Assembly (NCBI RefSeq): GCF_001971785.1
Contig: NZ_CP019389.1
Span: 2,987,001-3,051,000 of the forward strand
Length of the DNA stretch: 64,000 bases
From: Seonamhaeicola sp. S2-3
Lineage (GTDB): Bacteria; Bacteroidota; Bacteroidia; Flavobacteriales; Flavobacteriaceae
Direction of reading: 5' to 3'
In this document: one piece after another, positions 9,847 through 20,221 of the stretch
How positions within the stretch are numbered: position 1 is the stretch's first letter
How the letters are laid out: each line of letters starts with the position of its first letter
Made by a program: the position numbers and the translations under genes
Notes under the pieces: model-generated
Told to the model about the DNA's origin: nothing
Database searches by the model: none
Seen by the model: only the letters and a program-made list of their open reading frames with translations

Positions 9847-10143
9847 ATGGCAACTTTAGAGCAACAATCAAAAGGTAAAAAAGACGGAGAAATTAGATAT
9901 TTAACTCCGCTTAATATTGAAACTAGCAAACAAAAGAAATACTGTCGTTTTAAAAAGTCTGGTATTAAATACGTAGATTATAAAGATCCAGATTTCTTAT
10001 TAAAGTTTGTAAACGAGCAAGGTAAAATTTTACCACGTCGTTTAACAGGAACATCATTAAAGTACCAAAGAAAAGTGTCTGTAGCTATAAAAAGAGCTCG
10101 CCACTTAGCTTTAATGCCATACGTAGCAGATTTATTAAAGTAA
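9847..10143 (+). CDS. rpsR: 30S ribosomal protein bS18
   Basis: A 98-residue bS18 protein with the typical [19 protein letters not shown] segment and the basic C-terminal half [20 protein letters not shown], which binds 16S rRNA. The first 25 or so residues are a lysine-rich extension common in Bacteroidota. It partners bS6 in the 30S platform and sits between rpsF and rplI. Confidence 0.98.
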   Translation: MATLEQQSKGKKDGEIRYLTPLNIETSKQKKYCRFKKSGIKYVDYKDPDFLLKFVNEQGKILPRRLTGTSLKYQRKVSVAIKRARHLALMPYVADLLK

Positions 10144-10156
10144 AATACCGATAACA

Positions 10157-10609
10157 ATGGAACTTATATTAAAACAAGACGTTGAGAATTTAGGATTTAA
10201 AGACGATGTTGTAACAGTTAAGAACGGTTACGGTAGAAATTTTTTAATCCCAACAGGGAAAGCTATTTTAGCTACTGTATCTGCTAAAAAAGTATTAGCA
10301 GAAAACTTAAAGCAAAGAGCTTTTAAAGAAAAGAAAATAGTTGATGATGCTAATAAAATTGCTGAAGCATTAAAAGCATTAGAAATTAAAATTGCATCTA
10401 AAGTAGGAGCAGGCGATAAATTATTTGGTTCTGTAAACAACATTGATGTTGCAGCTGCTTTAGAAAAAGAAGGTCATAATATAGATAAAAAATTCATCAA
10501 TGTAATTGGTGGTAATGTAAAACGTTTAGGTAAGTATACTGCCATTATTCGTTTACATAGAGAAGTATCTGTAGAATTACCATTTGAAGTTATTCCACAA
10601 GCAAAATAA
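10157..10609 (+). CDS. rplI: 50S ribosomal protein bL9
   Basis: A 150-residue bL9 protein. The N-terminal 23S-rRNA-binding domain carries MELILKQDVENLGFKDDVV and NGYGRNFLIPTGKA. A long lysine-rich helix (about 45-75) joins it to the C-terminal domain (about 85-150). It is the last gene of the ribosomal cluster and is followed by a strong terminator. Confidence 0.98.
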   Translation: MELILKQDVENLGFKDDVVTVKNGYGRNFLIPTGKAILATVSAKKVLAENLKQRAFKEKKIVDDANKIAEALKALEIKIASKVGAGDKLFGSVNNIDVAAALEKEGHNIDKKFINVIGGNVKRLGKYTAIIRLHREVSVELPFEVIPQAK

Positions 10610-10628
10610 TTTCAATTTTTTAATATAT

Positions 10629-10662
10629 AAAAACCGTTTAGATACTTCTAAGCGGTTTTTTT
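10629..10662 (+). terminator. Intrinsic terminator after rplI
   Basis: A 14-bp stem AAAAACCGTTTAGA / TCTAAGCGGTTTTT (one G-U pair) with a 4-base loop runs straight into a T-tract. It ends the rpsF operon just before the next gene. Confidence 0.9.
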
Positions 10663-10680
10663 GTTATAATGTATGAAGGA

Positions 10681-11151
10681 ATGAAATACGCAAGACTTAC
10701 AAAAGAGCAATTTGAAGAGTTACACCAAGAATTCATAAATTTTTTGGCAACACAACAAATTACAGCTGATGAGTGGGACAATTTAAAACAAAATAAACCA
10801 GAATTAGCAGAAACCGAACTTGATGTTTTTAGTGATTTAATTTGGGAAGGTGTTTTAAACAAAGCCGAATATTTAGAGCATTTTGCACCGCAACACATGT
10901 ATTTATTTCATTTAAAAGAAGATAAAATGCATGCCATTGTTGTTAATGTTAAAAATGAAGATGTAGATATTACAACAAAAGAAGGTTATAATTGGCTACG
11001 CGAAAATTTAATGGATGATAGAGTTGAGTTTTTACAAGCAGATAAAGACTACTCTGAAGATAAAAACCTTGATAAATTTAAAATGATAGAACAAGGCGCA
11101 TCCATTACTAAAGGCGAGTTGTACCGCTATTTTGATAAGTTAATAAACTAA
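10681..11151 (+). CDS. DUF6495-type conserved flavobacterial protein
   Basis: A 156-residue acidic, soluble protein of unknown function with no signal peptide or membrane segment. The N-terminus MKYARLTKEQFEELHQEF and the DVFSDLIWEGVLNKAEYLEHF segment are what I recall of the DUF6495 family, which is common in flavobacteria next to hisS. The start is set at the ATG at 10681; four extra codons are possible from 10669, but those overlap the end of the rplI terminator. The acidic, helix-rich composition gives no catalytic motif. Family name from memory, so moderate. Confidence 0.72.
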   Translation: MKYARLTKEQFEELHQEFINFLATQQITADEWDNLKQNKPELAETELDVFSDLIWEGVLNKAEYLEHFAPQHMYLFHLKEDKMHAIVVNVKNEDVDITTKEGYNWLRENLMDDRVEFLQADKDYSEDKNLDKFKMIEQGASITKGELYRYFDKLIN

Positions 11152-11203
11152 ATAGATGTGCTTTTTTATATTAAAAAGCATACCATCACATAATCAATTA
11201 TAT

Positions 11204-11211
11204 TATTTTTG
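11204..11211 (+). promoter_or_regulatory. Predicted -7 element for hisS (TATTTTTG)
   Basis: Exact TAnnTTTG match 86 bases before the hisS start, implying a leader of about 80 bases. That leader holds a short hairpin ACCTG-TTTG-CAGGT near 11275-11289, just before the start codon, which could influence translation. Confidence 0.5.
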
Positions 11212-11297
11212 TTATTCCTCATACCAACATCACAGATGTAATACTATTAGGAGGATATTTTAAAATTTAAAGACCACCTGTTTGCAGGTAATTAAAT

Positions 11298-13055
11298 ATG
11301 GCTCAAAAACCAAGCATACCAAAAGGTACCAGAGATTTTAACCCAGAACAAGTAGCAAAGCGTAATTATATTTTTAATACCATTCGTAGTGCGTTTGAAA
11401 CATTTGGATTTCAACCTATTGAAACACCTAGTTTTGAAAACTCTAGCACTTTAATGGGGAAATATGGCGATGAAGGCGATAGATTAATTTTTAAGATTTT
11501 AAATTCTGGGGATTATGTGAAAAATATCAGAAATGAGATTGATGAATATAGTTTGTTTATTAATTCAGTTAGTGATGTAATGAAAACTTTATGTGTTGAA
11601 ATTGACAAAGTTTTCGGGGGTGAGATAGAAAGAAGTTCTTCAGAAGATAAACTGAAATTAGTAAACAGATTTAAAAATTATGCAACAATTAGAAATATTT
11701 ATAAATCAAATATTTCGCGTTTTGGAGAAATATTGACTGATAGATTGGATAATAATTCTGCTTTAAGAATATTGTTGGCTTTTAAAGGATTCGAGGAGGA
11801 AATTATAAGTCATGTTTTGTCGGCTATTCTTAATAAAAAGAAGAGTGATGAATTGCAGTCTGATGAAGTAGCCTACATATATAGTGTTGATAAGGTCTTT
11901 TTAGCAGAACTTTACAAAGTAATATTTAAAGTAACTTTCAGTTCCAAATTACTTTCAGAAAAAATCTCCGAAAAAGCCCTTCGCTACGATTTAACCGTAC
12001 CTTTTGCACGCTACGTAGTACAACACCAAAACGAGATTGAGTTTCCGTTTAAACGCTACCAAATTCAACCTGTATGGCGCGCCGATAGACCTCAAAAAGG
12101 ACGTTTTAGAGAGTTTTATCAATGTGATGCCGATGTGGTTGGTAGCAAAAGTTTATGGCAAGAGGTAGAGTTTATTCAATTGTATGACACCGTTTTTTCA
12201 AAGTTAAAATTACAAGGTGTAACCATTAAAATAAATAACAGAAAAATACTATCTGGTATTGCCGAGGTTATTGGAGCTTCTAATAAGTTAATAGATTTTA
12301 CAGTAGCTCTTGATAAACTTGATAAAATAGGCGAGGAGAAGGTAAAGGAAGAAATGCTTTCAAAAGGAATTTCTCAAGAAGGTATTAACAAATTACAGCC
12401 CTTATTTACTTTGTCTGGTAGTTTTGAATCTCAAATAGATAGTTTAAAAGCTATTTTATCAACTTCTGAAGAAGGCCTAAAAGGTATTGAAGAATTAACT
12501 TTTATTAATAATGCTATTTCAGAGTTAGGCCTAACCACAGCCTCTTTACAATTAGATGTTACTTTAGCACGTGGACTAAATTATTACACCGGAGCTATTT
12601 TTGAAGTATCAGCACCTAAAGAAGTTAAAATGGGGTCTATTGGCGGCGGCGGTAGATATGACGATTTAACTGGCATTTTTGGAATGAAAAATGTTAGTGG
12701 CGTTGGTATTAGTTTTGGTTTAGACCGCATTTATTTAGTTTTAGAAGAATTGAATTTATTCCCAGAAACGGTAAATAAAAATGTTGAGGTGCTCTTTATT
12801 AACTTTGGAGAGAAAGAAGCGCTATTTTGCTTAAAAGCTATTAAAACCTTGCGTAAACAAGGGGTGAATGCCGAATTATATCCAGATGCTGCAAAAATGA
12901 AAAAACAAATGACCCATGCTAACAGACGTCATATTCCGTTTGTAGTATTGGTTGGTGATGAGGAAATAAATTCAAACACCTATACTTTAAAAAATATGGT
13001 GTCTGGTGAGCAATCTAAACTTTCATTAGAAGATTTAATTGCTGCAATAAAATAA
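11298..13055 (+). CDS. hisS: Histidyl-tRNA synthetase with a large insertion
   Basis: A class II aminoacyl-tRNA synthetase that charges tRNA-His. Landmarks: N-terminal [12 protein letters not shown], motif 1 region [29 protein letters not shown], motif 2 [12 protein letters not shown], the HisRS signature [13 protein letters not shown], motif 3 [12 protein letters not shown], and a C-terminal anticodon-binding domain. At 585 residues it is about 125 longer than the usual flavobacterial enzyme (about 455-460). The excess is one block, residues about 74-213 (bases 11517-11936), between [10 protein letters not shown] and [17 protein letters not shown], where relatives have a short loop. The block is helix-rich, in frame and without stops, so the enzyme is probably functional. 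Confidence 0.95.
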   Translation: MAQKPSIPKGTRDFNPEQVAKRNYIFNTIRSAFETFGFQPIETPSFENSSTLMGKYGDEGDRLIFKILNSGDYVKNIRNEIDEYSLFINSVSDVMKTLCVEIDKVFGGEIERSSSEDKLKLVNRFKNYATIRNIYKSNISRFGEILTDRLDNNSALRILLAFKGFEEEIISHVLSAILNKKKSDELQSDEVAYIYSVDKVFLAELYKVIFKVTFSSKLLSEKISEKALRYDLTVPFARYVVQHQNEIEFPFKRYQIQPVWRADRPQKGRFREFYQCDADVVGSKSLWQEVEFIQLYDTVFSKLKLQGVTIKINNRKILSGIAEVIGASNKLIDFTVALDKLDKIGEEKVKEEMLSKGISQEGINKLQPLFTLSGSFESQIDSLKAILSTSEEGLKGIEELTFINNAISELGLTTASLQLDVTLARGLNYYTGAIFEVSAPKEVKMGSIGGGGRYDDLTGIFGMKNVSGVGISFGLDRIYLVLEELNLFPETVNKNVEVLFINFGEKEALFCLKAIKTLRKQGVNAELYPDAAKMKKQMTHANRRHIPFVVLVGDEEINSNTYTLKNMVSGEQSKLSLEDLIAAIK

Positions 13056-13079
13056 AAAAGAGCCCTAATTTAGGGCTCT
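13051..13079 (-). terminator. Intrinsic terminator for the minus-strand giant surface protein
   Basis: A 9-bp perfect stem AGAGCCCTA / TAGGGCTCT with a 3-base loop. On the minus strand it is followed by a T-run, so it terminates the 13160-18076 gene; on the plus strand it also lies just after hisS but lacks a T-tract. Confidence 0.75.
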
Positions 13080-13159
13080 AACGTCATAGTAAAGATTATG
13101 GTAGATTTGGGGTTTCTACACTAACTAAATTCAACTAACTAATAAACTAAACAAATAAA

Positions 13160-16100
13160 TTATCTCTTTACTAAAACTTTCTTTGATATTTTAGAGAATT
13201 CTGTTTCTATATTTAAAATATAATAGCCTGTTGCAAATTGGTTTGCTTTATACTTTATAAAATTTGATGTTGTGTTGGTATTAAATTTAAATAGAGACTG
13301 TCCTAACATATTTAATACCTCTATAGACTTTATATTTTTAGATTCAGGATTTACAACTATAATACTGTTTGTTTCGTTTGAAAAATAGGTTTGTAAAGGC
13401 GTGTGTTTAACTTCTTTATTATTAAGTGTTTGAGAACTTGAAAATGTAATTTCAAACCTATTTAAATACGTTCCGGCATTTAAGAAAATGTCATAATCAC
13501 TCGTTTTTAAATCGTGATAAACTTCTAGTTCTTTATCATGTAAATACACTTCTAAATTATCTGGAGCGTTTTCAATATCATCAATTGTAATAGTGTTTAT
13601 ACCATCATTTTTAGTATGAATTCCTAAAGGTAAAACAGTGCTTTGTGTAATGGTATCTATACCTTGAATTACATATTTTTCATCATTAATCATCCAGTAC
13701 ATATCATCTATTTGGGTGTCATTGTACAGGGCATCATACCCCCAATCATATTCAATACTACTGTTTTTGTCAACAGTTGTTAAAAGTTGTCTGCGAATGG
13801 TGTTTACAGAGTAAAAACCAAGTCTAAGTTTTAATCTGTCGTCACTATTTTGTTTGGTTTCAGATGTAGTTGAAAGCTTCGCTTTTTCAGATTTCATAAA
13901 AAGCGAATTAGAGCCATCTTCAACTTGAAAAACACGCTGACTATTTTTAAATTTTATAGTGCCACTATTTTCAGCAGTTACAAAAAATCCTTGTCCTACG
14001 GGTATATATTTACCAGGGATTTTAGTGGGCGTACCGCCGGTACCAACGTCTGGGTGATTAGTTCCTATAGCAGCAGCAGGGACACCACCAGAAAGTGAGT
14101 AAGTAGCATAACCGCCTTGATAATCTCCTAAGTTATGAGTGCCTCCGCCCCAATGTTCCCAAAAATATAAAGTACCTGTTGTAGAGCCAGTGCCCGCAAC
14201 GGTATTGCCGTTATCTAAAATAAATTTTTCAGCATCAATGGCAGAGGGGTATGGGTTACCTACTAAATAATCGTTACCAGCATTAATGGTTAAGTTTATG
14301 TCGCCATTGTTTGGTTTACCTTCTAATACATAATTTTGTTCTGCAGAAATAGGACCGCTTCCAGGACCTTTCATAGTGAAGCCTTCACCTATTAAAAGTG
14401 TGCCCGTGCTTCTTACATGTTGCCATGAAGAATAATCACCACTTGGTAAATTATTAAATTTCCAAATCCAATAATCTGCAATAGTTAATGGAGAAGGAGT
14501 TCCGTTATATCCTGATGTAGCAAACGTTACATTCTTAAAAACTTGAGTTACATTATACGAGTTATTGTTTGTTGTGTTATTAGGTACGCCAACAGGAGAA
14601 GACCAATAATTGTAAGTGTAAGTATCGGCAGTTCCTTGTTGATCTTTTTCAAGGGTTCCTGCACTAGTGGCTTCTAAGGTGCTTTCTGCGCCTTGTACTA
14701 ATTGAGAGTCGCCTTCTAAATCAATTTTACCATCTAATTCTAAATACCAGCTAACGTTTAGTTCAGAATTGTTTAAAATATCTAAATTGCTACCAGAGTC
14801 TATTATTAAACCAACGGTTTTGTGGTCTATGTTGGTTTCTAAGTCTCCTTTTATATGAACAATAGCACAATCTGAATGTGTATTATCAATATCCCAAACA
14901 TCGCCATGTAGCCAATTGTTAGAATCTGTCCAATCTCCACTACATCCAGTTTTGGTAATAAATGGTAATGGTGTAGTTTGTGGTTCAATTATTTTTGTAT
15001 TGTAAATTTTTGCGCCACTACCAACATCAATGCTTGCTGTTGTTAAATCGTCAATAATATCATCTTTATAAGTGTCTAGTTTGTAATAGCGTACTAAATT
15101 GGCCCAGTTTAATGGGGTTGAAGTTTCGGTTGCATAATCAAAATCGGTTATATCTTTTGGTAAGAAGCTTCCTCTAATAACACCACTATTATCTTCAATT
15201 TCTTGATAGACTATTTTTTGAATTTCATTTTCAGTTAAGGCCTTATTAAAAACTCTAACTTCGTCAATAGATCCGTGGAAATATTTACTATTTGTATCGG
15301 GTTGTCTTCCAATTGTAAAACTAGAGGTGTCTGCGTTGAAACTACCAGAACTGGGGATAGCACTTGCTACTGAAATGCCATTTACATAGAGGTTAAAACC
15401 AGGGTCTAAATGGTCGCTTTCAAAGGTTGCAGCAACGTGAATCCATTGGTTTGTGGTTAATGGTGTGTTGTAGTTTAAGGTGTTTCCATCTGCATAAACG
15501 GTAAGGGTTTTATCGGCGTTTAGTTGAATGTAAAATTCATCTTGACCTAGAATGATTTGATCTCCAGTTGATGATGGATCAATTTTTATCCAACTCATTA
15601 AGGTAGCTTCATCCCAAGTATTATCTATAATAGTAGGTTCATCGGCATAATCATTTCTTCCATCAAAATACAATTGAAATTTTTGGTTTAAATCTCTAGG
15701 TGAACCAAAGGCAGCATCATCGGTGTCAAACAAATCCATAATGCCATCACCATCGGCGTCGCTACCATCGTCTATTATGCCATCATTATCAGCATCTAAG
15801 TTGGCATATAAGGTGTGCGATATATCAAAAGTACCTCCATCAGATGTTGTATCCATATAATCAGGAATGTCATCTCCATCGCTATCTAATACATAATATG
15901 TGTTTCCTAATCCTTGGTTTGAGTTTCCGTAGCCAGTAGCCATAGAGCTACCTTCAAAAAAATCATAGATATCTAAAATACCATCGGTAAAGTATTCTAG
16001 TGTTCCATCAGAATCTATATCGGTTTCTCTAACAGCATCTGTGTCAGGACCGTCTCCAACGCCATCCCCTGTAATGTCACCATCGCCATTTTGATAGAGT

Positions 16101-18076
16101 GAGTCGGCTGTATTACCAGCGCCAGATTCGTCAACATCAAAAATAGTGTCATTATCACTATCTAAATCAAGATAGTTAGGAACATTATCAAAATCAGAAT
16201 CAAGGGGTATGTTTCCTTCGGCATCATCGTGCATACCATTAGCATTGGCGTCTGACCAATAGGTTACGCCTGTTAGTGTAGCTTTTCCTTCGCTATAAGT
16301 TCCTAAACCAGCTTCAACAACATCTGGGATACCATCGTTATCAGAGTCTAAATCGAATACATCTGCAACTTGGTCACCATCGGTATCACATAATGTTTGA
16401 GAAATAACAATATCATCAATAGCTAAATCATTTCCTTGTCCACCAGTTTCATTATTAATAAAATACACATAAAATTCACTAACATTTAATGTTAAATTTG
16501 CTGTAAAGTTATGCCAGCTATTTTCTGGGTCTCCATTAATAGAAGGGGGAATATCTCCAGTAGATATTGAAGCTAAAACATTGTTGTTAACATCTCTAAA
16601 TTCTACCAAAATATCTGGTCTTAAACGAGTGCCTATATTAGGAGCATCTGTAGTATCTAAATTTAATACCCAAAAACTGTAGGTAATAGGCACACCAGGT
16701 AAGGCACCGGTTATTGTGGCGGTATAAAACACACCAGGATCAAAAGAGGCATTAAATATAGCCATTCTGCCATTGGTGTCTCCAGGAGTATGGTCTTCTC
16801 CTGTGTACCAGTATTCATCAGCCCAAGAACCAATATCATCATTAGGTGTGTCATTGTTTCCATCACCATCGGCTATTCTATCGTATACAGTATATTCGCC
16901 ATCTCCTAAATTATTGCTATTTACGCATCCAGAACCAGCGCCGTCTTCATAGCAATAGGTGGTAATGGCATCATAGGTAGTATTTATGGTTGTTCTTGTG
17001 TTTCCGGTTCCAAAAGTTTCATTAAGGAATTTGTAATTCATTACAGTAGAGGTACTGGATGTTTGGCAAGCGAGTTCTTCTTCAGAGTCTAAAATACCAT
17101 CGTTATCATCATCAATATCAACGTTGTCAAATACCCCATCACCATCACTATCATAAAAATTTTGTTCGGTACGCGCCTGAATATCAAATTGATAGGTACC
17201 TTCATCTGAATCATTATTATTTATGGTTACGGTACAGGTTTTGGTGCCTAATGTAAGAGCGTTATATTGTATAGTAAATGTTGTGCTTGAGCCATAAGGA
17301 ACTGGCGATGTATATGGGGTGATAACAGAAAAGTCTGTGCTATTAGATAAATTTATAGAACTAATATTTAAATTAGCTGTTCCAATATTTTGAATGGTAA
17401 ATGTTCTTGTAATTTGTATGCCGGCATTGGCTATTGTAAAGTTTGTATGGTCTATAGGTGTAGGTGTTGTATCTCCGTTTGTAATAGAAACACTGTTTCC
17501 TTGTACATTTATTTCAGGAGCAGGTGGGTAGCCGGTTATTGTTACGTTGTCTATGTATAGGTGTTTCCAGTTAGCATCTGCGTTACATCTAAATCTAAAT
17601 TTTGAATTTGTAGAAAAGGAGTGAGTACCACCGTAAGAGGAGTTAATTATTTTTATTGATTCGTCAGTGTAGATATTACCTGGGTTGAAGTCTACGCCTT
17701 GTTGATATCTTGCAATTGGAGTTGAGTCCCATGTAATACCTCCATCATCTGAAAATTCTATAAAAAAATCTGAACCTCCCCAAAAATTATCTGGGTAAAA
17801 ATCGAAATTTATAATTACATGACCATAGCTAATTAGGTCGATGTTATTAGTAAACATGGAAGAATTAGCGCCATAGTTGTTTTTTAAGTGGATACTGTTT
17901 GATCCAGAAAGTTTAGAACTTGTATCTAAGAGACAATCTGTTCCTCCATCATTCCAAATTCCCCATCCTGATTCAAAATTTTCTGAACTAATTAGCGTTT
18001 GAGAAGCAACACACAATGGTGTAGCTACACAACAAAACAGTGTAAATAATAGGTTTGTGAGAGTAGATGTTTTCAT
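13160..18076 (-). CDS. Giant T9SS-secreted surface protein with TSP3-like repeats and LamG domain
   Basis: A 1638-residue secreted protein. A Sec signal peptide (MKTSTLTNLLFTLFCCVATP...) is followed by an N-terminal beta-sandwich region and a choice-of-anchor-D-like domain (about 185-300, PEINVQGNSVSI). Calcium-binding TSP3-like Asp/Gly repeats come next (DSDGDGVFD near 309; a cluster at about 560-785), then a LamG/concanavalin-like domain (about 800-970, LYFDGRNDYADEP). A region shared with the 20222-23782 protein ([20 protein letters not shown]) precedes a C-terminal type A sorting domain (about 1555-1638, ending ISKKVLVKR). The domains suggest a calcium-stabilised, carbohydrate-binding adhesin at the cell surface. 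The exact ligand is unknown. Confidence 0.88.
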   Translation of the reverse strand: MKTSTLTNLLFTLFCCVATPLCVASQTLISSENFESGWGIWNDGGTDCLLDTSSKLSGSNSIHLKNNYGANSSMFTNNIDLISYGHVIINFDFYPDNFWGGSDFFIEFSDDGGITWDSTPIARYQQGVDFNPGNIYTDESIKIINSSYGGTHSFSTNSKFRFRCNADANWKHLYIDNVTITGYPPAPEINVQGNSVSITNGDTTPTPIDHTNFTIANAGIQITRTFTIQNIGTANLNISSINLSNSTDFSVITPYTSPVPYGSSTTFTIQYNALTLGTKTCTVTINNNDSDEGTYQFDIQARTEQNFYDSDGDGVFDNVDIDDDNDGILDSEEELACQTSSTSTVMNYKFLNETFGTGNTRTTINTTYDAITTYCYEDGAGSGCVNSNNLGDGEYTVYDRIADGDGNNDTPNDDIGSWADEYWYTGEDHTPGDTNGRMAIFNASFDPGVFYTATITGALPGVPITYSFWVLNLDTTDAPNIGTRLRPDILVEFRDVNNNVLASISTGDIPPSINGDPENSWHNFTANLTLNVSEFYVYFINNETGGQGNDLAIDDIVISQTLCDTDGDQVADVFDLDSDNDGIPDVVEAGLGTYSEGKATLTGVTYWSDANANGMHDDAEGNIPLDSDFDNVPNYLDLDSDNDTIFDVDESGAGNTADSLYQNGDGDITGDGVGDGPDTDAVRETDIDSDGTLEYFTDGILDIYDFFEGSSMATGYGNSNQGLGNTYYVLDSDGDDIPDYMDTTSDGGTFDISHTLYANLDADNDGIIDDGSDADGDGIMDLFDTDDAAFGSPRDLNQKFQLYFDGRNDYADEPTIIDNTWDEATLMSWIKIDPSSTGDQIILGQDEFYIQLNADKTLTVYADGNTLNYNTPLTTNQWIHVAATFESDHLDPGFNLYVNGISVASAIPSSGSFNADTSSFTIGRQPDTNSKYFHGSIDEVRVFNKALTENEIQKIVYQEIEDNSGVIRGSFLPKDITDFDYATETSTPLNWANLVRYYKLDTYKDDIIDDLTTASIDVGSGAKIYNTKIIEPQTTPLPFITKTGCSGDWTDSNNWLHGDVWDIDNTHSDCAIVHIKGDLETNIDHKTVGLIIDSGSNLDILNNSELNVSWYLELDGKIDLEGDSQLVQGAESTLEATSAGTLEKDQQGTADTYTYNYWSSPVGVPNNTTNNNSYNVTQVFKNVTFATSGYNGTPSPLTIADYWIWKFNNLPSGDYSSWQHVRSTGTLLIGEGFTMKGPGSGPISAEQNYVLEGKPNNGDINLTINAGNDYLVGNPYPSAIDAEKFILDNGNTVAGTGSTTGTLYFWEHWGGGTHNLGDYQGGYATYSLSGGVPAAAIGTNHPDVGTGGTPTKIPGKYIPVGQGFFVTAENSGTIKFKNSQRVFQVEDGSNSLFMKSEKAKLSTTSETKQNSDDRLKLRLGFYSVNTIRRQLLTTVDKNSSIEYDWGYDALYNDTQIDDMYWMINDEKYVIQGIDTITQSTVLPLGIHTKNDGINTITIDDIENAPDNLEVYLHDKELEVYHDLKTSDYDIFLNAGTYLNRFEITFSSSQTLNNKEVKHTPLQTYFSNETNSIIVVNPESKNIKSIEVLNMLGQSLFKFNTNTTSNFIKYKANQFATGYYILNIETEFSKISKKVLVKR

Positions 18077-18216
18077 AAGTAGATTTATTTAGTTTGGGGC
18101 TAAATAAGTGTTTAAAGTTTTTTATAATATTTCTTTGGTTTAAGTTTAAATGCTAAGTAATTCTACAGAGACAATTAATCTTAACTAATAGTTAACAGCA
18201 CACTGCTAACGGGGCG

Positions 18217-19875
18217 TTATTGAATTATTAATTTTTTAGTTGCTATTTCTTTATTTTTATTTATTAACCTAACAAAATACATGCCGTTTGATAGGTTAGA
18301 GGTTTGTAAATTATAATTGTTGTTAATTTCTTTTATATGTTTAATGGTTCTTCCGTGTATGTCAGATACTATTAAGTCTAAAAATGCTTTTGTGTTTAGG
18401 TTAAAGCTAATTTTAGTGCTGTTTTTAGTTGGGTTTGGCGCTAGTGTAAATTCATTAGTTCTACTTAAATTATTAGTATTTAAAGTAGGTCCAATATATT
18501 GTAGTTTCATTACAACTCCCGGATTTTCAATACTTACGTTTGATGTTCCAGATGGACCAGATGTTCCGCCGCTGTTATCTGTTATAGCGTATAAGGTTAT
18601 ACCATCAGGATCTAAAGCAACATCTCTATATCTATCATTAGAAGAATGAAATTCTTCATAGGTTTGAGATTCTAAACCATCACCAGCAGTGTTTAATTTA
18701 ACTCTGTATATAGTGCCACGTTTTAAAGTTGGTATTAGAAGTGATGTCCCCCAGTTAGGAATTAAGCCAGTTTCATAAATATGTATGCTAGAAGGGCCAA
18801 CGGTTGGCCATGTTAGCCAGTCTCCACTAGGTTCTGTGGCTGTAGTACTGTTATATGTTCCAATGGGTTCTTTAAAACCTGTAGGCATTCCAGATGTGAA
18901 TTCTGTTATAGGGGTGACACCCGAAGGGCAATTATGATCACTAAAACCACTAGTTGTACAACCTCCAGGGGTGCTAGACCAATTACAATAACTATAGCCT
19001 AAGTTATCATAATAACCAGCAATTTCTGGCCAACCATAGTTTTTTCCAGCTTCAATAATATTGATTTCGTCATCAACTTTCGGTCCATGCTCAGAGGAGT
19101 ATAATATTCCGTTAGAACCAAAGACAATACCTTGAGGATTTCTATGCCCATAGCTATATACATGACTTTTAACACCTGCTATGGTTGGATTATCTGAAGG
19201 TATTGAACCGTCTAAATTTAATCTTAAAATTTTTCCTTTGTAAGCATCGTAATCTGTTGTAGATGTTGGTAAGTCTTGAGCTTGTATTTCGTTACATGCA
19301 TTTCCAAATTGGTTGGCTCCTTGGTCTCCTATGGTGTAATATAGTTTTAAGTCTGGTCCAATTTGAAGTTTTCCTGAATTATGATCATTACTAGCGTCTA
19401 ACCCATCTATAATTGTAGTGGCGCTTCCGCCGTTTAAAACACCTGTTCCAGAATTATAGGTATAGCGTTCTATTCTGAGTTTTCTTGTTACACCGCTACC
19501 TGGGTCATCATCATAAGTATAAGCTATAAATACAAAATTATTAGAAGTATTTAAGTTAGAATAAAGGTCTGGGTGAATTGCTATTCCCATAAGCCCATCT
19601 TGTCCAGCGTCTTGGTGAACTATACTTGTTAAATCTAACATTTCTATTTTACTAACAGGAATACTTCCTGCAGGATTTATTTTTACAACTTTTTTTCCTT
19701 TCCGCTCTGTTATCCATAAATAATCGTCTGGTCCGTAAATGATTGTGTTAGGGTAATCAAGTTCATTATCGGCGGTTAAGTTAATAACAGACCAATTAGC
19801 GCCATCTGTTACTGGTGTTTGGGCTATAATTGGTAAATATATTAGTATAGTGATAACAAGTAGTTTCGTTTTCAT
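18217..19875 (-). CDS. PQQ-dependent sugar dehydrogenase-like protein with T9SS sorting domain
   Basis: A 552-residue secreted beta-propeller protein of the glucose/sorbosone dehydrogenase family. Signal peptide MKTKLLVITILIYLPIIAQ; propeller at about 30-440 with IIYGPDDYLWITERKGKKV, DQGANQFG, YSYGHRNPQGIVFG and SSEHGPKVDDEINIIEAGKNYGWP, which in the family line the PQQ and calcium pocket. A type A T9SS sorting domain occupies about 475-552 (NEFTLAPNPTKNSTKISF at its start). It would oxidise aldoses outside the cell or on its surface; substrate unknown. It lies between two paralogous LamG surface proteins on the same strand. Confidence 0.88.
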   Translation of the reverse strand: MKTKLLVITILIYLPIIAQTPVTDGANWSVINLTADNELDYPNTIIYGPDDYLWITERKGKKVVKINPAGSIPVSKIEMLDLTSIVHQDAGQDGLMGIAIHPDLYSNLNTSNNFVFIAYTYDDDPGSGVTRKLRIERYTYNSGTGVLNGGSATTIIDGLDASNDHNSGKLQIGPDLKLYYTIGDQGANQFGNACNEIQAQDLPTSTTDYDAYKGKILRLNLDGSIPSDNPTIAGVKSHVYSYGHRNPQGIVFGSNGILYSSEHGPKVDDEINIIEAGKNYGWPEIAGYYDNLGYSYCNWSSTPGGCTTSGFSDHNCPSGVTPITEFTSGMPTGFKEPIGTYNSTTATEPSGDWLTWPTVGPSSIHIYETGLIPNWGTSLLIPTLKRGTIYRVKLNTAGDGLESQTYEEFHSSNDRYRDVALDPDGITLYAITDNSGGTSGPSGTSNVSIENPGVVMKLQYIGPTLNTNNLSRTNEFTLAPNPTKNSTKISFNLNTKAFLDLIVSDIHGRTIKHIKEINNNYNLQTSNLSNGMYFVRLINKNKEIATKKLIIQ

Positions 19876-19925
19876 GGTTGGTGAATTTGGAGCGACTGTT
19901 ATGTTTTAATTGATTAATAGCGAAG

Positions 19926-19933
19926 CAAATATA
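19926..19933 (-). promoter_or_regulatory. Predicted -7 element for the sugar dehydrogenase (TATATTTG)
   Basis: TAnnTTTG match on the minus strand, 50 bases upstream of the start at 19875. The rest of the 19876-20221 gap holds a terminator and no gene. Confidence 0.5.
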
Positions 19934-20158
19934 GGAAAATTATTAATATATCCGATAAAATGCTTAAAAAATCGATTAAAAGCAATTTTTTTAATAAAAA
20001 TGATGTAAATATTTTATTTTACAATTCTTATTTATTATTGGCTTTGGAGTTGTTTTTTGATAATCTAGCTGCAATATAAATTTGCCGTGTTTGTTATTAG
20101 AATTGTGAGAGTGCTTTGTAAGTATGTAGAGTTTTGTGTTATTTAACGTTGTTGTAAT

Positions 20159-20193
20159 AAAAAACACCATAATTTATTTAATTATGATGTTTT
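20159..20193 (-). terminator. Intrinsic terminator for the 20222-23782 gene
   Basis: Stem AAAACATCATAATT / AATTATGGTGTTTT on the minus strand (one U-G pair) runs into further T residues, 29 bases after the stop codon. Confidence 0.75.
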
Positions 20194-20221
20194 AGAATTT
20201 TAATATCAATAAAACAAAGAA

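Noticed and set aside
17059-17256. Plus-strand ORF inside the giant surface protein gene
   Set aside because: A His/Tyr-rich product opposite Asp/Gly repeat coding is a codon artefact.
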